From Bacteroidetes bacterium UBA2322 (GTDB lineage Bacteria > Bacteroidota > Bacteroidia > Chitinophagales > UBA2359): a DNA stretch of 14,646 nt. Location: NCBI GenBank assembly GCA_002345145.1, contig DDVC01000182.1:1-14646 (forward strand). Reading direction: 5' to 3'. The notes under the pieces are model-generated. The model did not search any database. It had not been told where the DNA came from and saw only the letters and a program-made list of their open reading frames with translations. The translations under genes were made by a program, and so were the position numbers. Position 1 is the stretch's first letter. Each line of letters opens with the position of its first letter. Shown piece after piece: positions 1 to 7,674 of this stretch.

Positions 1-10
1 TGCAAATTAC

Positions 11-29
11 CTTCGGATTTTATCCGAAG
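11..29. repeat. Perfect 8-bp hairpin, possible terminator of an upstream gene
   Basis: CTTCGGAT (11-18) and ATCCGAAG (22-29) are exact reverse complements separated by TTT. The stem has moderate G+C and is followed by TTAATAC rather than a clean T-run, so a rho-independent terminator is possible but not convincing. The flanking TGCAAATT direct repeats (1-8, 42-49) could instead mark a protein-binding site or a small repeat element. Confidence 0.35.
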
Positions 30-182
30 TTAATACGCACTTGCAAATTGCCATCAAATTTATTGAGCTGCTGTGGCTTTTGCCTTTACCAATAAAAAGC
101 AATGTTATTTATGCCTTCTTGCAAACAGGTTAAAGCAACATAAATAATGCTTCCATATGCTTTAATAGCAGCCGTGTAATTA

Positions 183-198
183 TTTATGCACGCATAAA
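183..198. promoter_or_regulatory. Perfect inverted repeat, candidate operator
   Basis: TTTATGC (183-189) and GCATAAA (192-198) are exact reverse complements with a 2-base spacer, giving a 16-base dyad. A spacer this short prevents a stable RNA hairpin but suits binding by a dimeric regulator. The left half-site belongs to a TTATTTATGC repeat also found at 105-114, so the region may hold several related half-sites. The gene it would control is not identified. Confidence 0.3.
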
Positions 199-352
199 CA
201 ACTATTCGGGTACTATTTATTATTTACCCTATTGTTGTTTGGTTTTACCTATACAACCGCGCAAAACACATAGCCTTAGTTTGGCGTAAAAAACCGGTAA
301 ACCAATAAAAAAATGCGGCTAATGAGCGCCAATTGTTAAAAGTAAAGGCGCA

Positions 353-574
353 ATGGGTAAGTGCATCGGGATAAAGGAACGCTACTATTATTGGGCTTGC
401 CTTTGTTTTGTGTTGTCACAAACAACACTTTTCATCGGCATTTATCCGCTTATCGTTTATGCTGTTTTATCTGCCTGCTTTTTTGTGTTTTTGGGGGCAG
501 TTGTAGGTTGTGTATATTCTTTGTTTTGCAGATACCCGATATGGGCTAAACTACCAAAAAACAAAAGAGTGTAA
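353..574 (+). CDS. Doubtful small two-helix membrane protein
   Basis: A 73-residue frame opens with ATG at 353. The product would have two hydrophobic stretches, about residues 13-31 and 34-58. Basic residues (K8, R10; R60, K66, K69, K71, R72) flank them, which would place both ends in the cytoplasm by the positive-inside rule. I recognise no family. No good TAnnTTTG element precedes it; TTAGTTTG at 276-283 has one mismatch. An overlapping frame (361-549) is also open, so chance is a real alternative. The next gene, at 713, seems to have its own promoter. Confidence 0.22.
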   Translation: MGKCIGIKERYYYWACLCFVLSQTTLFIGIYPLIVYAVLSACFFVFLGAVVGCVYSLFCRYPIWAKLPKNKRV

Positions 575-665
575 GGGCTATGCTGCAAAAAAGGTAAGCG
601 TTAGAGATTAGTAGCAGCGCTACCTAAAACCCCGATACGGTTAATAAAATGTGTGCATTGTTTTT

Positions 666-673
666 TACCTTTG
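666..673 (+). promoter_or_regulatory. Bacteroidota-type -7 element for the SDR gene
   Basis: TACCTTTG matches the Bacteroidota TAnnTTTG -7 consensus exactly and ends 39 bases before the ATG at 713. No TTG lies at the expected spacing upstream, so the -33 half is not seen. Transcription would begin near 680. That excludes the alternative start at 653 and supports 713. Confidence 0.5.
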
Positions 674-712
674 CCCTGCTCCATTTTGGGGTACACAAAA
701 AATACATATTTC

Positions 713-1510
713 ATGGCACAAACAGTTTTAATTACCGGCGGCTCCAGTGGTATAGGGTTTGAATTAGCCAAATTATTTGCCAAAGATGGTTGTCGGCTCA
801 TTTTAGTTTCAAAACCTGCCAATGAACTGGCAGAAGCCAAAGCTGCACTCAAAAAACAATATCCCGATGTGCAGGTTACTACCATACAAAAAGACCTTAC
901 CGCCGCCACAGCGCCCGAAGAGGTGTATGCTGAGGTAACAACACAGGGGGTAAGGGTACAGGTATTGGTAAATAATGCGGGGTTTGGCGCTTTTGGTTTT
1001 TTGGCTGAAAACGATATAAATGCCGAGTACAACTCTATTTTGCTCAATTGTGGCGCTTTGTATAAACTCACCCGCCTGTTTTTGCCCGATATGATAGCCC
1101 AAAAACAAGGACGTATATTAAATGTAGCCTCGGTAGCTGCTTTTCAGCCCAATCCGCTGCTGGGTGTATATGGCGCTACTAAGGCATTTGTTTTATCAAT
1201 GACCCGCGCGCTAAGGTTTGAAATGCGGGAGCAAAAAACGGGCATTACCGTTACGGCGCTCTGCCCGCCACCCACCCGCACCAAATTTGCCGATGTTGCC
1301 GGAATGCAAAAAATTTCCTTGTTTCAGCATTTTGACGCCTTAGACCCCGCCACCGTTGCCCTGTATGGTTACAAAGCCCTGCGCCAAGGCGCTGAGTATG
1401 TAATTCCGGGCGCATACTTAGGATTTATGTACCGGCTAACGCATTTATTGCTGCCAATAAGCTGGCTCATGCGGTTTGCCTACCTTAAGCTCAACATGAA
1501 AAAGGGATAA
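713..1510 (+). CDS. Short-chain dehydrogenase/reductase (SDR) family oxidoreductase
   Basis: A 265-residue classical SDR of the COG0300 type, predicted to be a cytoplasmic NAD(P)(H)-dependent oxidoreductase; the substrate cannot be read from sequence. The Rossmann-fold cofactor motif TGGSSGIG is at residues 8-15, NNAG at 87-90, the catalytic serine at S140 (NVAS), and YxxxK at Y153/K157 (YGATK). Length is usual for the family. The C-terminal part after about residue 215 (PGAYLGFMYRLTHLLLP) is hydrophobic and may touch the membrane, as in other members of this group. The frame is open to 653, but ATG 713 gives the canonical N-terminus just before the first beta strand and lies 39 bases after a TACCTTTG promoter element. 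It appears to be transcribed alone: the next gene has its own promoter. Confidence 0.9.
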   Translation: MAQTVLITGGSSGIGFELAKLFAKDGCRLILVSKPANELAEAKAALKKQYPDVQVTTIQKDLTAATAPEEVYAEVTTQGVRVQVLVNNAGFGAFGFLAENDINAEYNSILLNCGALYKLTRLFLPDMIAQKQGRILNVASVAAFQPNPLLGVYGATKAFVLSMTRALRFEMREQKTGITVTALCPPPTRTKFADVAGMQKISLFQHFDALDPATVALYGYKALRQGAEYVIPGAYLGFMYRLTHLLLPISWLMRFAYLKLNMKKG

Positions 1511-1612
1511 GTTAGCACAGCACAGCTTAAACCTTTTTAAAAGGCGCTCATCTTACCTGTATAAATGGCATAAAATTTGACATAAAGTAGTATGTCCTCC
1601 AACATTATTTGC

Positions 1613-1620
1613 TATTTTTG
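1613..1620 (+). promoter_or_regulatory. Bacteroidota-type -7 element for the glucosaminidase gene
   Basis: TATTTTTG fits TAnnTTTG exactly and ends 36 bases before the ATG at 1657, almost the same distance as the element before the SDR gene. No TTG is seen at the usual 17-23 base spacing. The expected transcription start is near 1627. Confidence 0.5.
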
Positions 1621-1656
1621 TACCATAAAAAAAAGTCCTTGTCAATAAAACTTTGA

Positions 1657-3000
1657 ATGATGCAACCAATGTTTACCTCGTTTTTTTGTTTAACGCCTAA
1701 ATTATCCCTTACTTGGGTAGTGTTTACCCTGCTGCTTTTGAGCGGATATTTGCCCGCCCTCTACGCTTACAACACTGCCGACCAACAAGCACAGAACTAC
1801 ATACAACAACACCAATGGCTGGCAGTAGCCGAAATGAAAAAAGCCGGAGTGCCGGCAAGTGTAAAATTAGCACAGGCAATGCTGGAAACCGGTTACGGAA
1901 CCAGCCGCCTTGCCAAAGAGGGAAAAAACCACTTTGGTATTAAGTGTAAATCGTATTGGGTTGGCGATACCCTGCTGGTTGATGATGATGCACCGCAGGA
2001 GTGTTTCAGAAAGTACCCATCAGTGCAAGATTCTTACAAAGATCACTCTGAGTTTTTGCAGTTTCACCGAAACGGCTATTACAGCCACTTGTTTCAACTT
2101 TCGCGTACCGACTATGTGGGCTGGGCAATAGGTTTGCAAAGCGCAGGTTATGCCACCAACCCTACTTATGCCGATAAGCTGATTGACCTTATTACCCGAT
2201 ACCAACTATATCAGTACGATTATACCGAAACCGCTTTTGTAACGCCGGTATTGGTACCAACTCCCAAACGCCAGCCCAACCCGCCGGCTGCGCCTATTGC
2301 TGCCAAAACACCTGTAGCACAACAGGGCACTTTTGTAGTGCCGCCACCTCCCAACAGCAATACTGCTACCTACCTGCCATTAGCAGGTGTAGTGGCTAAT
2401 ATACCAGACCAAGCGGTAAACGAAACAGCAGCAGGTAAAAAAAACAAAAAAGCCGCTAAAAATAAACCCATTCCCGATTTTAACGCCACTGCCCCACCCA
2501 AAAACAGCAAAACAACTGCCCCGCCGGCGGCAAACAATCAAACGGGTAAACCTCTTGCAGATTTTAATGCCAGTATGAATAAGCCCACCACGGTTATGCC
2601 TGCACCTCAGGCACAAAATAACCACGCTGCAGCCTCAGATACCGGTAAGTTGCCTGCCCTAACACTCCGCCGCCAAACCATAAACGGCATTAAAGCCGTA
2701 GTGCCTAATATGGATACTGATATGGCATCGGTGGCAACCTCGCTGGGTTTTCAGGCACAAGTTTTATACAGATTTAACGAAACTGCCATAAATAGACAGG
2801 TTAAGGCTAATGTCCCCATTTTTCTTGAAACTAAAAAGGCTAAATCGCCCAAGGGTTTAGACCGCCACATAGTACAACCTAATCAAAGCATGTACGACAT
2901 TGCACAACTATACGGCATTAAACTCAAAACACTGCTCAATGCCAATAACCTGCCTCATAACTTTGTGCCGCGAGAGGGTATGGTTATTAAACTAAGGTAA
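1657..3000 (+). CDS. Exported glucosaminidase (GH73-like) with C-terminal LysM
   Basis: A 447-residue cell-wall hydrolase predicted to cleave the peptidoglycan glycan strand, acting outside the inner membrane. A hydrophobic segment at about residues 18-36 (ending LPALYA) serves as signal peptide or anchor. The FlgJ/GH73-type domain covers about 45-185; the motif QAMLETGYGTSRLAKE places the likely catalytic glutamate at E77, followed by NHFGIKC at 91-97. Residues 190-340 are a low-complexity linker rich in Pro, Ala, Asn and Lys, with a repeated KPxxDFNA unit at 270-277 and 298-305. About 345-398 looks like a degenerate LysM, and 403-447 is a clear LysM (QPNQSMYDIAQLYGIKLKTL) that should bind peptidoglycan. 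ATG codons at 1657 and 1660 are equally possible starts. This architecture is common in Bacteroidota, and a role in wall remodelling or cell separation is inferred. Confidence 0.88.
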   Translation: MMQPMFTSFFCLTPKLSLTWVVFTLLLLSGYLPALYAYNTADQQAQNYIQQHQWLAVAEMKKAGVPASVKLAQAMLETGYGTSRLAKEGKNHFGIKCKSYWVGDTLLVDDDAPQECFRKYPSVQDSYKDHSEFLQFHRNGYYSHLFQLSRTDYVGWAIGLQSAGYATNPTYADKLIDLITRYQLYQYDYTETAFVTPVLVPTPKRQPNPPAAPIAAKTPVAQQGTFVVPPPPNSNTATYLPLAGVVANIPDQAVNETAAGKKNKKAAKNKPIPDFNATAPPKNSKTTAPPAANNQTGKPLADFNASMNKPTTVMPAPQAQNNHAAASDTGKLPALTLRRQTINGIKAVVPNMDTDMASVATSLGFQAQVLYRFNETAINRQVKANVPIFLETKKAKSPKGLDRHIVQPNQSMYDIAQLYGIKLKTLLNANNLPHNFVPREGMVIKLR

Positions 3001-3026
3001 ACCCACTGGTATTGGCGCAAAACTAA

Positions 3027-3053
3027 ACCGATATTTAAACCAACCCAATCGGT
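3027..3053 (+). terminator. Weak hairpin downstream of the glucosaminidase gene
   Basis: ACCGAT (3027-3032) and ATCGGT (3048-3053) are exact reverse complements around a 15-base loop, 26 bases after the stop codon, followed by AATTTGTATT. The stem is short and there is no uninterrupted T-run. It is offered only because it is the sole stem-loop near this gene's end that lies before the next promoter. Confidence 0.22.
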
Positions 3054-3055
3054 AA

Positions 3056-3082
3056 TTTGTATTAAACTATGGCTTATTTTTG
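3056..3082 (+). promoter_or_regulatory. Candidate sucA promoter (TTTG / TATTTTTG)
   Basis: TATTTTTG at 3075-3082 matches TAnnTTTG exactly, and TTTG lies upstream at 3056-3059. The 15-base spacing is shorter than the usual 17-23. Transcription would begin near 3089, giving an unusually long leader of about 345 bases before the sucA ATG at 3433. No other exact element is seen closer to sucA; AAACTTTG at 3398-3405 has one mismatch. Confidence 0.4.
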
Positions 3083-3146
3083 CACCCGATTTCAACAATT
3101 TCGGGTAGTTAATAATTGAACCGAACTATTTCATACTGCCTTTTTT

Positions 3147-3197
3147 CAATTGTTGAGATGCCGAAGTGGTTTTTCCGTTTCTACATCTCAACAATTG
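3147..3197 (+). repeat. Long stem-loop in the sucA leader
   Basis: The 14-base arms 3147-3160 and 3184-3197 are perfect reverse complements (CAATTGTTGAGATG and its complement). Inside, after a 2 x 2 mismatch, 3163-3169 can pair with 3175-3181 (seven pairs, two of them G-U) around a TTTTT loop. It is followed by TTTTACC, too weak for a standard terminator. It begins about 60 bases after the predicted transcript start and ends 235 bases before the sucA start. It could be a leader attenuator, an mRNA stability element, a terminator for the gene before, or a miniature inverted-repeat element. Confidence 0.65.
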
Positions 3198-3432
3198 TTT
3201 TACCTACTGCTCCTCATTTGCCCATGCCCAACCAAACAAATGCTCACTCCTTTACCCAATTTAAACTTCTTAATGTAATCTTGCCCTAAACTGCTTTTTA
3301 GTACTTATTAACCACATCGGGCAATAATTTTTTTAACACTAAACTGTAATGCATCGGCATCACTCATACACCACAAAGCAATGGTTGTTTACCGCCTAAA
3401 CTTTGATTATTAGTTTCACCTTTTACCCCCCT

Positions 3433-6186
3433 ATGAGCTCATATTCGTATATCTCAAACGCGCACCCTGCTTTTATTGAAGCCCTTTACAAAGATTACCA
3501 ACAACAACCCCACACCATTGACCCCCAATGGCAAAAATTTTTTGAGGGTTTTGACTATGCCTTAACTGCTGCCAACCCTGCCGATGCCCTGAGCAATGGC
3601 AACGCAAACGGCACATCGGGCGCTTACCAAACCGCTTTAGAGCTTAAAGTCTTTACCCTCATCAACGCCTACAGGCAAAAAGGACATTTAGAAGCCCAAA
3701 CCAACCCCATAAAACCCCGAAAAAACCGGTTTGCCCATTTAGCCCTCACAGATTTTGGGCTATCCGAAGCAAATTTGGTACAAACCTTTGCCATTGGCGC
3801 TGAAATAGGATTGCCCAATGCTACTTTGCAGCAAATTATAGATAGGCTTAGGTATGTTTACTGCCGCTCACTGGGTTTTGAATATACCTATATTACCAAC
3901 CCCGAAGAATTGGCGTGGTTCAAAAACATTATTGAAACCCAAAATGGCACATTTAATTTTTCTGTTGAAAAAAAACACCGCATATTGCAAAAACTCAACG
4001 AATCGGCTGTATTTGAAGAGTTCCTGCACCGTAAATACCAGGGCGAAAAACGCTTTTCGTTAGAAGGGGGCGAGTCCACCATTCCGGCGCTCGATGCCCT
4101 CATTAACGCCGCCGGTTCTGCCCATGTAGAAGAAGTAGTAATAGGCATGGCACATCGGGGCAGGCTTAATGTGCTGGCAAACATTATGCACAAAACCTAT
4201 GAGCAAATTTTTAGCGAGTTTGAAAATACCCTGCCCAATGACCTTACTATGGGCGATGGCGATGTAAAGTACCACCTTGGTTACTCCTCGCAAATAACCA
4301 CGCCCGATGGTAAAACTATGCACATAAAATTAGCGCCCAATCCTTCGCACTTAGAGGCGGTAAACCCCGTAGTGGAAGGTTTTGCACGCGCCAAAGCCGA
4401 TATTATTTATAACTCCGATTACGACCGCATACTGCCCGTTATTATTCATGGCGATTCAGCAGTAGCAGGGCAGGGTATAGTGTATGAAGTGCTGCAAATG
4501 AGCAAACTGCAAGGTTATTACACCGGCGGCACCGTACATTTTGTAATTAACAACCAAGTGGGCTTTACCACTGATTTTGACGATGCCCGCTCTGCCGATT
4601 ACTGCACCAGCCTTGCCGCTATGGTAAAAGCGCCCGTTATTCATGTAAACGGCGATGATGTAGAAGCCGTAGTGTTTGCCACCGAAATAGCCCTTGCCTA
4701 CCGACAGCGCTTTAATACCGATGTATTTGTGGACATGGTTTGCTACCGCAAATACGGACATAATGAGGGCGATGACCCTAAGTTTACACAGCCCGTTATG
4801 TACGGCATTATAGAAAAACACCCCAGCGTGCGCAAAATTTACTCCCAACAACTGCACCAAAAAGGTGAAATAGAAGCCGCCCTTGCCGACCAAATGGAAA
4901 AAGAATTTTGGGCTCAACTGCAAGAACGGTTAGATATGGTAAAACAAAAACCCCTGCCCTACCAATACCAAGAGCCCGAAATAGCCTGGCGAGCCCTGCG
5001 AAAAGCTACCAACGCCGATTTTGACCAATCGCCCGTTACCGGCATTACCACTGAACAAGCCCTTGCCATAGTAGAAGGTTTGGGTAAACTGCCCGATAAT
5101 TTTGAGCCTACCGTTAAGGCGCGAAAAATGATTAAAGACCGCCTCCAAGCCATTAAAACAAACAATATCCTTGACTGGGGCGCTACCGAAATGATTGCCT
5201 ATGGCTCTATTTTGATAGACGGTAAAAACGTGCGCATGAGCGGCGAAGACGTAAAACGAGGCACTTTTTCGCACCGACACGCCGTAGTGTATGACCAAAC
5301 TACCGAGGGTAAAGCCTATAACCGCCTAAACAATCTTACCGATGACCCCACCCAACAGGGTAAATTTTTAATTTACAACTCCCTCCTTTCGGAGTATGCC
5401 GTACTGGGGTTTGAATACGGGTATGCTATGGCATCGCCCGATAACTTGGTGATATGGGAAGCCCAATTTGGCGATTTTGTAAACGGCGCACAAATTATCA
5501 TTGACCAGTTTATTGCCGCCGCCGAAAGCAAGTGGCAACGCATGAACGGCATGGTACTGCTGCTGCCACACGGCTACGAAGGGCAAGGACCCGAACACTC
5601 CAGCGCCCGATTGGAGCGCTTTTTACAAGCCTGCGCCGAGCAAAATATGTGCGTGGTAAACATTACCGAACCGGCTAACCTTTTCCACGCCCTGCGCCGC
5701 CAGTTAGCTTGGGAGTTCAGAAAACCGTTAGTGGTTATGTCGCCCAAATCGTTGCTGCGCTCTGCCCAATCACATATAACCGATATTACCGGCAATACCC
5801 GATTCACAGAAATTATAGACGACCCCACCATTGCCCAACCCCAAGAGGTAAAAAAACTGCTCCTCTGTAGCGGTAAAATTTACTACGACCTTGCAGCCAA
5901 ACAAAAAGCCGATAACCGAACCGATGTTGCCATTGTGCGCATTGAGCAATTGTATCCGCTTAGCGCCCTGCAATTAAAGACAATTTTTGAAAAATACGCC
6001 CATGCCCACATTTGCTGGGTACAAGAAGAACCCGCCAATATGGGCGCATGGTGGCATATACGGCACCGCTGCCCCAATGTGCAAACTTGCGTAGCCCGAA
6101 AAGAAAGCGCCTCGCCTGCTACCGGATTTAAAAAACAACACGAAAAAGAACAAAAAGCCATCATAGAGCAGGCATTTACCTTGTAA
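3433..6186 (+). CDS. sucA: 2-oxoglutarate dehydrogenase E1 component (thiamine diphosphate-dependent)
   Basis: A 917-residue E1 subunit that decarboxylates 2-oxoglutarate and passes the succinyl group to the lipoyl arm of E2 in the TCA cycle. The N-terminal E1 segment is at about residues 1-40 (SNAHPAFIEALYKDYQ). The thiamine-diphosphate domain has AHRGRLNVLAN, HGDSAVAGQG (H339, D341) and NNQVGFTT (from N373), then CYRKYGHNEGDDP. The transketolase-like pyrimidine domain has EYAVLGFEYGYA and GYEGQGPEHSSAR (714-726, H722). The C-terminal domain ends at 917. Length is normal for the family. A TTG at 3403 would add 10 residues (MIISFTFYPP) that do not look like part of the protein, so ATG 3433 is preferred. 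sucB follows after 211 bases. Confidence 0.97.
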   Translation: MSSYSYISNAHPAFIEALYKDYQQQPHTIDPQWQKFFEGFDYALTAANPADALSNGNANGTSGAYQTALELKVFTLINAYRQKGHLEAQTNPIKPRKNRFAHLALTDFGLSEANLVQTFAIGAEIGLPNATLQQIIDRLRYVYCRSLGFEYTYITNPEELAWFKNIIETQNGTFNFSVEKKHRILQKLNESAVFEEFLHRKYQGEKRFSLEGGESTIPALDALINAAGSAHVEEVVIGMAHRGRLNVLANIMHKTYEQIFSEFENTLPNDLTMGDGDVKYHLGYSSQITTPDGKTMHIKLAPNPSHLEAVNPVVEGFARAKADIIYNSDYDRILPVIIHGDSAVAGQGIVYEVLQMSKLQGYYTGGTVHFVINNQVGFTTDFDDARSADYCTSLAAMVKAPVIHVNGDDVEAVVFATEIALAYRQRFNTDVFVDMVCYRKYGHNEGDDPKFTQPVMYGIIEKHPSVRKIYSQQLHQKGEIEAALADQMEKEFWAQLQERLDMVKQKPLPYQYQEPEIAWRALRKATNADFDQSPVTGITTEQALAIVEGLGKLPDNFEPTVKARKMIKDRLQAIKTNNILDWGATEMIAYGSILIDGKNVRMSGEDVKRGTFSHRHAVVYDQTTEGKAYNRLNNLTDDPTQQGKFLIYNSLLSEYAVLGFEYGYAMASPDNLVIWEAQFGDFVNGAQIIIDQFIAAAESKWQRMNGMVLLLPHGYEGQGPEHSSARLERFLQACAEQNMCVVNITEPANLFHALRRQLAWEFRKPLVVMSPKSLLRSAQSHITDITGNTRFTEIIDDPTIAQPQEVKKLLLCSGKIYYDLAAKQKADNRTDVAIVRIEQLYPLSALQLKTIFEKYAHAHICWVQEEPANMGAWWHIRHRCPNVQTCVARKESASPATGFKKQHEKEQKAIIEQAFTL

Positions 6187-6244
6187 AATTGGGGATATAC
6201 CCCTATTTTCAGGAAAAAACCGGCGTAAACCCACGCAAATAAAA

Positions 6245-6278
6245 CTCCCCCCTTCTTTGAGGGGGGGCTGGGGGGGAG
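6245..6278 (+). repeat. C-run/G-run hairpin between sucA and sucB
   Basis: CTCCCCCC (6245-6252) can pair perfectly with GGGGGGAG (6271-6278), or its C-run with a first G-run (6261-6267), so two competing stems are possible. Similar C-run/TTTGA/G-run/CTG/G-run elements are, to my knowledge, dispersed between genes in some Bacteroidota and Cyanobacteria, so this is probably a genomic repeat unit. In the transcript it would form a very stable structure 60 bases after sucA and could lower sucB expression relative to sucA or protect the mRNA end. There is no T-run after it. Confidence 0.6.
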
Positions 6279-6397
6279 AACAAATAGGCGCTGCCCTTAA
6301 TTGGCTTACCACAATTGGCATACACCTAAACAACCCCGTCCAAAACTTTGTTTTCATTACAAACACACCCAAGTAATCAGCCCCCAAAAGTAATTCC

Positions 6398-7669
6398 ATG
6401 ATAATAGACATAAAAGTGCCCTCGCCCGGTGAATCAGTAACAGAAGTAACCATCGGGAAAATTTTAGTGCAAAATGGCGAAATGGTAACCATTGACCAGG
6501 TTATTTGTGAGTTAGAATCAGACAAAGCTACGCTTGAAGTAGGCGCTGAGGCTGCCGGCATAGTAACCCTGTTTGTAAAAGAAGGCGATGATATTCCGGT
6601 AGGCTCGGTAATTGGCACATTAGATACTGCAACAGCCGGCAACCTTCAAAACCCGGCGCCCGAAGTTGCCAAACCCGAAACCGGCGCTACCCCACCTACA
6701 CCACAAGCACAGGTTACTACCGAAGACGAATCGTCTTATGCCGAAGGACACCCCTCGCCGGCTGCCCTTAAACTAATGGAAGAAAATAACCTTAAGCCCG
6801 AACACATAAAAGGCAGCGGCAGCGGTGGGCGTATAACCAAACAAGACGTGCTGCTGCATTTAGAAAACCTCAAAAATAAACAATCTGCACCTCCCCAAGC
6901 GCCGCCGGCTAAAGAAACAGTTGTAACCCAACCGGTAGCGCCTGTTACCACACATACCGGCGCCTCCCTGCGCACCGACCGCCGCGAAAAAATGACCCGC
7001 CTGCGCAAAACCATTTCGCAAAGATTGGTGGCTGCCAAAAACAATACTGCCATGCTTACCACTTTTAACGAGGTGGACCTTACCGAGGTTATGGCGCTCC
7101 GCAGCCGATATAAAGAAGTGTTTGAGAAAAAACACGGCATAGGGTTGGGTTTTATGTCGTTCTTTTCTAAAGCCTGCGCCATTGCCCTGCTGGAGTTTCC
7201 GGGGGTAAACGCCTATATAGTAGATGACGCTATTGAATACCATGATTATGTGGATATTTCTATAGCCGTATCTACCCCGCGCGGATTGGTAGTGCCGGTA
7301 ATGCGCAATGTGCATAACATGGAGCTCAAAGATATTGAACTGGCAGTAAAAGACCTTGCCATTAAAGGACGAGATGGACTGCTAACCATGGAAGATATGA
7401 CCGGCGGCACTTTTACCATTACCAATGGCGGCGTTTTTGGCTCGCTGTTATCTACACCTATACTCAACCCACCGCAATCTGCTATTTTGGGTATGCACAA
7501 AATTCAGGAGCGCCCTATGGTAATAAATGGTCAGGTAGCGCCGCGCCCCATGATGTACCTTGCACTAAGCTATGACCACCGCATTATAGACGGTAAAGAA
7601 GCCGTTAGCTTTTTAGTGAGGGTTAAAGAACTGCTGGAAGACCCCAACAAATTGTTTTTGAAGTTGTAA
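6398..7669 (+). CDS. sucB: Dihydrolipoyllysine-residue succinyltransferase, E2 of 2-oxoglutarate dehydrogenase
   Basis: A 423-residue E2 core subunit that transfers the succinyl group from E1 to CoA. The lipoyl domain (about 1-77) carries the lipoylation site K43 in ELESDKATLEV. A Pro/Ala/Thr-rich linker follows (78-116). The peripheral subunit-binding domain is at 118-155 (HPSPAALKLMEE to GGRITKQDV). A second Pro/Ala linker ends near 195. The catalytic acyltransferase domain (about 196-423) has DHRIIDG at 393-399 with the catalytic H394 and D398. SPGESVTEV near the N-terminus and pairing with sucA identify it as the succinyl rather than acetyl enzyme. A one-mismatch -7 element (AAACTTTG, 6343-6350) precedes it, so both read-through from sucA and a separate start are possible. 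E3 (lpd) is not in the window. Confidence 0.96.
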   Translation: MIIDIKVPSPGESVTEVTIGKILVQNGEMVTIDQVICELESDKATLEVGAEAAGIVTLFVKEGDDIPVGSVIGTLDTATAGNLQNPAPEVAKPETGATPPTPQAQVTTEDESSYAEGHPSPAALKLMEENNLKPEHIKGSGSGGRITKQDVLLHLENLKNKQSAPPQAPPAKETVVTQPVAPVTTHTGASLRTDRREKMTRLRKTISQRLVAAKNNTAMLTTFNEVDLTEVMALRSRYKEVFEKKHGIGLGFMSFFSKACAIALLEFPGVNAYIVDDAIEYHDYVDISIAVSTPRGLVVPVMRNVHNMELKDIELAVKDLAIKGRDGLLTMEDMTGGTFTITNGGVFGSLLSTPILNPPQSAILGMHKIQERPMVINGQVAPRPMMYLALSYDHRIIDGKEAVSFLVRVKELLEDPNKLFLKL

Positions 7670-7674
7670 TACCC

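Larger units (their letters stand above)
1..352. other. Non-coding left flank with several inverted repeats
   Basis: No open reading frame here resembles a protein, and the region is A/T-rich. It holds an 8-bp perfect hairpin (11-29), an 8-base direct repeat TGCAAATT (1-8 and 42-49), a 10-base direct repeat TTATTTATGC (105-114 and 180-189) with an inverted copy of its first nine bases at 139-147, a 16-base palindrome-like element (183-198), and GGGTA (208-212) facing TACCC (225-229). This looks like regulatory or intergenic repeat DNA following a gene outside the window. The function is not known. Confidence 0.6.

Noticed and set aside
653..712. N-terminal extension of the SDR gene (start at 653)
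   Set aside because: It would add 20 residues before the Rossmann fold, and the TACCTTTG promoter element (666-673) lies inside it, so a transcript from there could not contain 653.
601..1071. 156-codon minus-strand frame
   Set aside because: It is the reverse shadow of the SDR gene; the + strand shows every SDR motif in order.
1532..1544. CCTTTT-T-AAAAGG palindrome after the SDR gene as a terminator
   Set aside because: A one-base spacer cannot form an RNA loop; opening it leaves only four pairs and there is no following T-run.
3403..3432. TTG start for sucA at 3403
   Set aside because: The ten extra residues do not resemble the E1 N-terminus; ATG 3433 gives the usual short lead into SNAHPAFIEALY.
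3001..3432. tRNA or other known structured RNA in the sucA leader
   Set aside because: The long stem has no cloverleaf, T-loop or CCA-like end, and I see no recognised riboswitch core.
5974..6642. 222-codon minus-strand frame across the sucA/sucB junction
   Set aside because: It is antisense to two clearly coding regions and the translation is low-complexity without any family signature.
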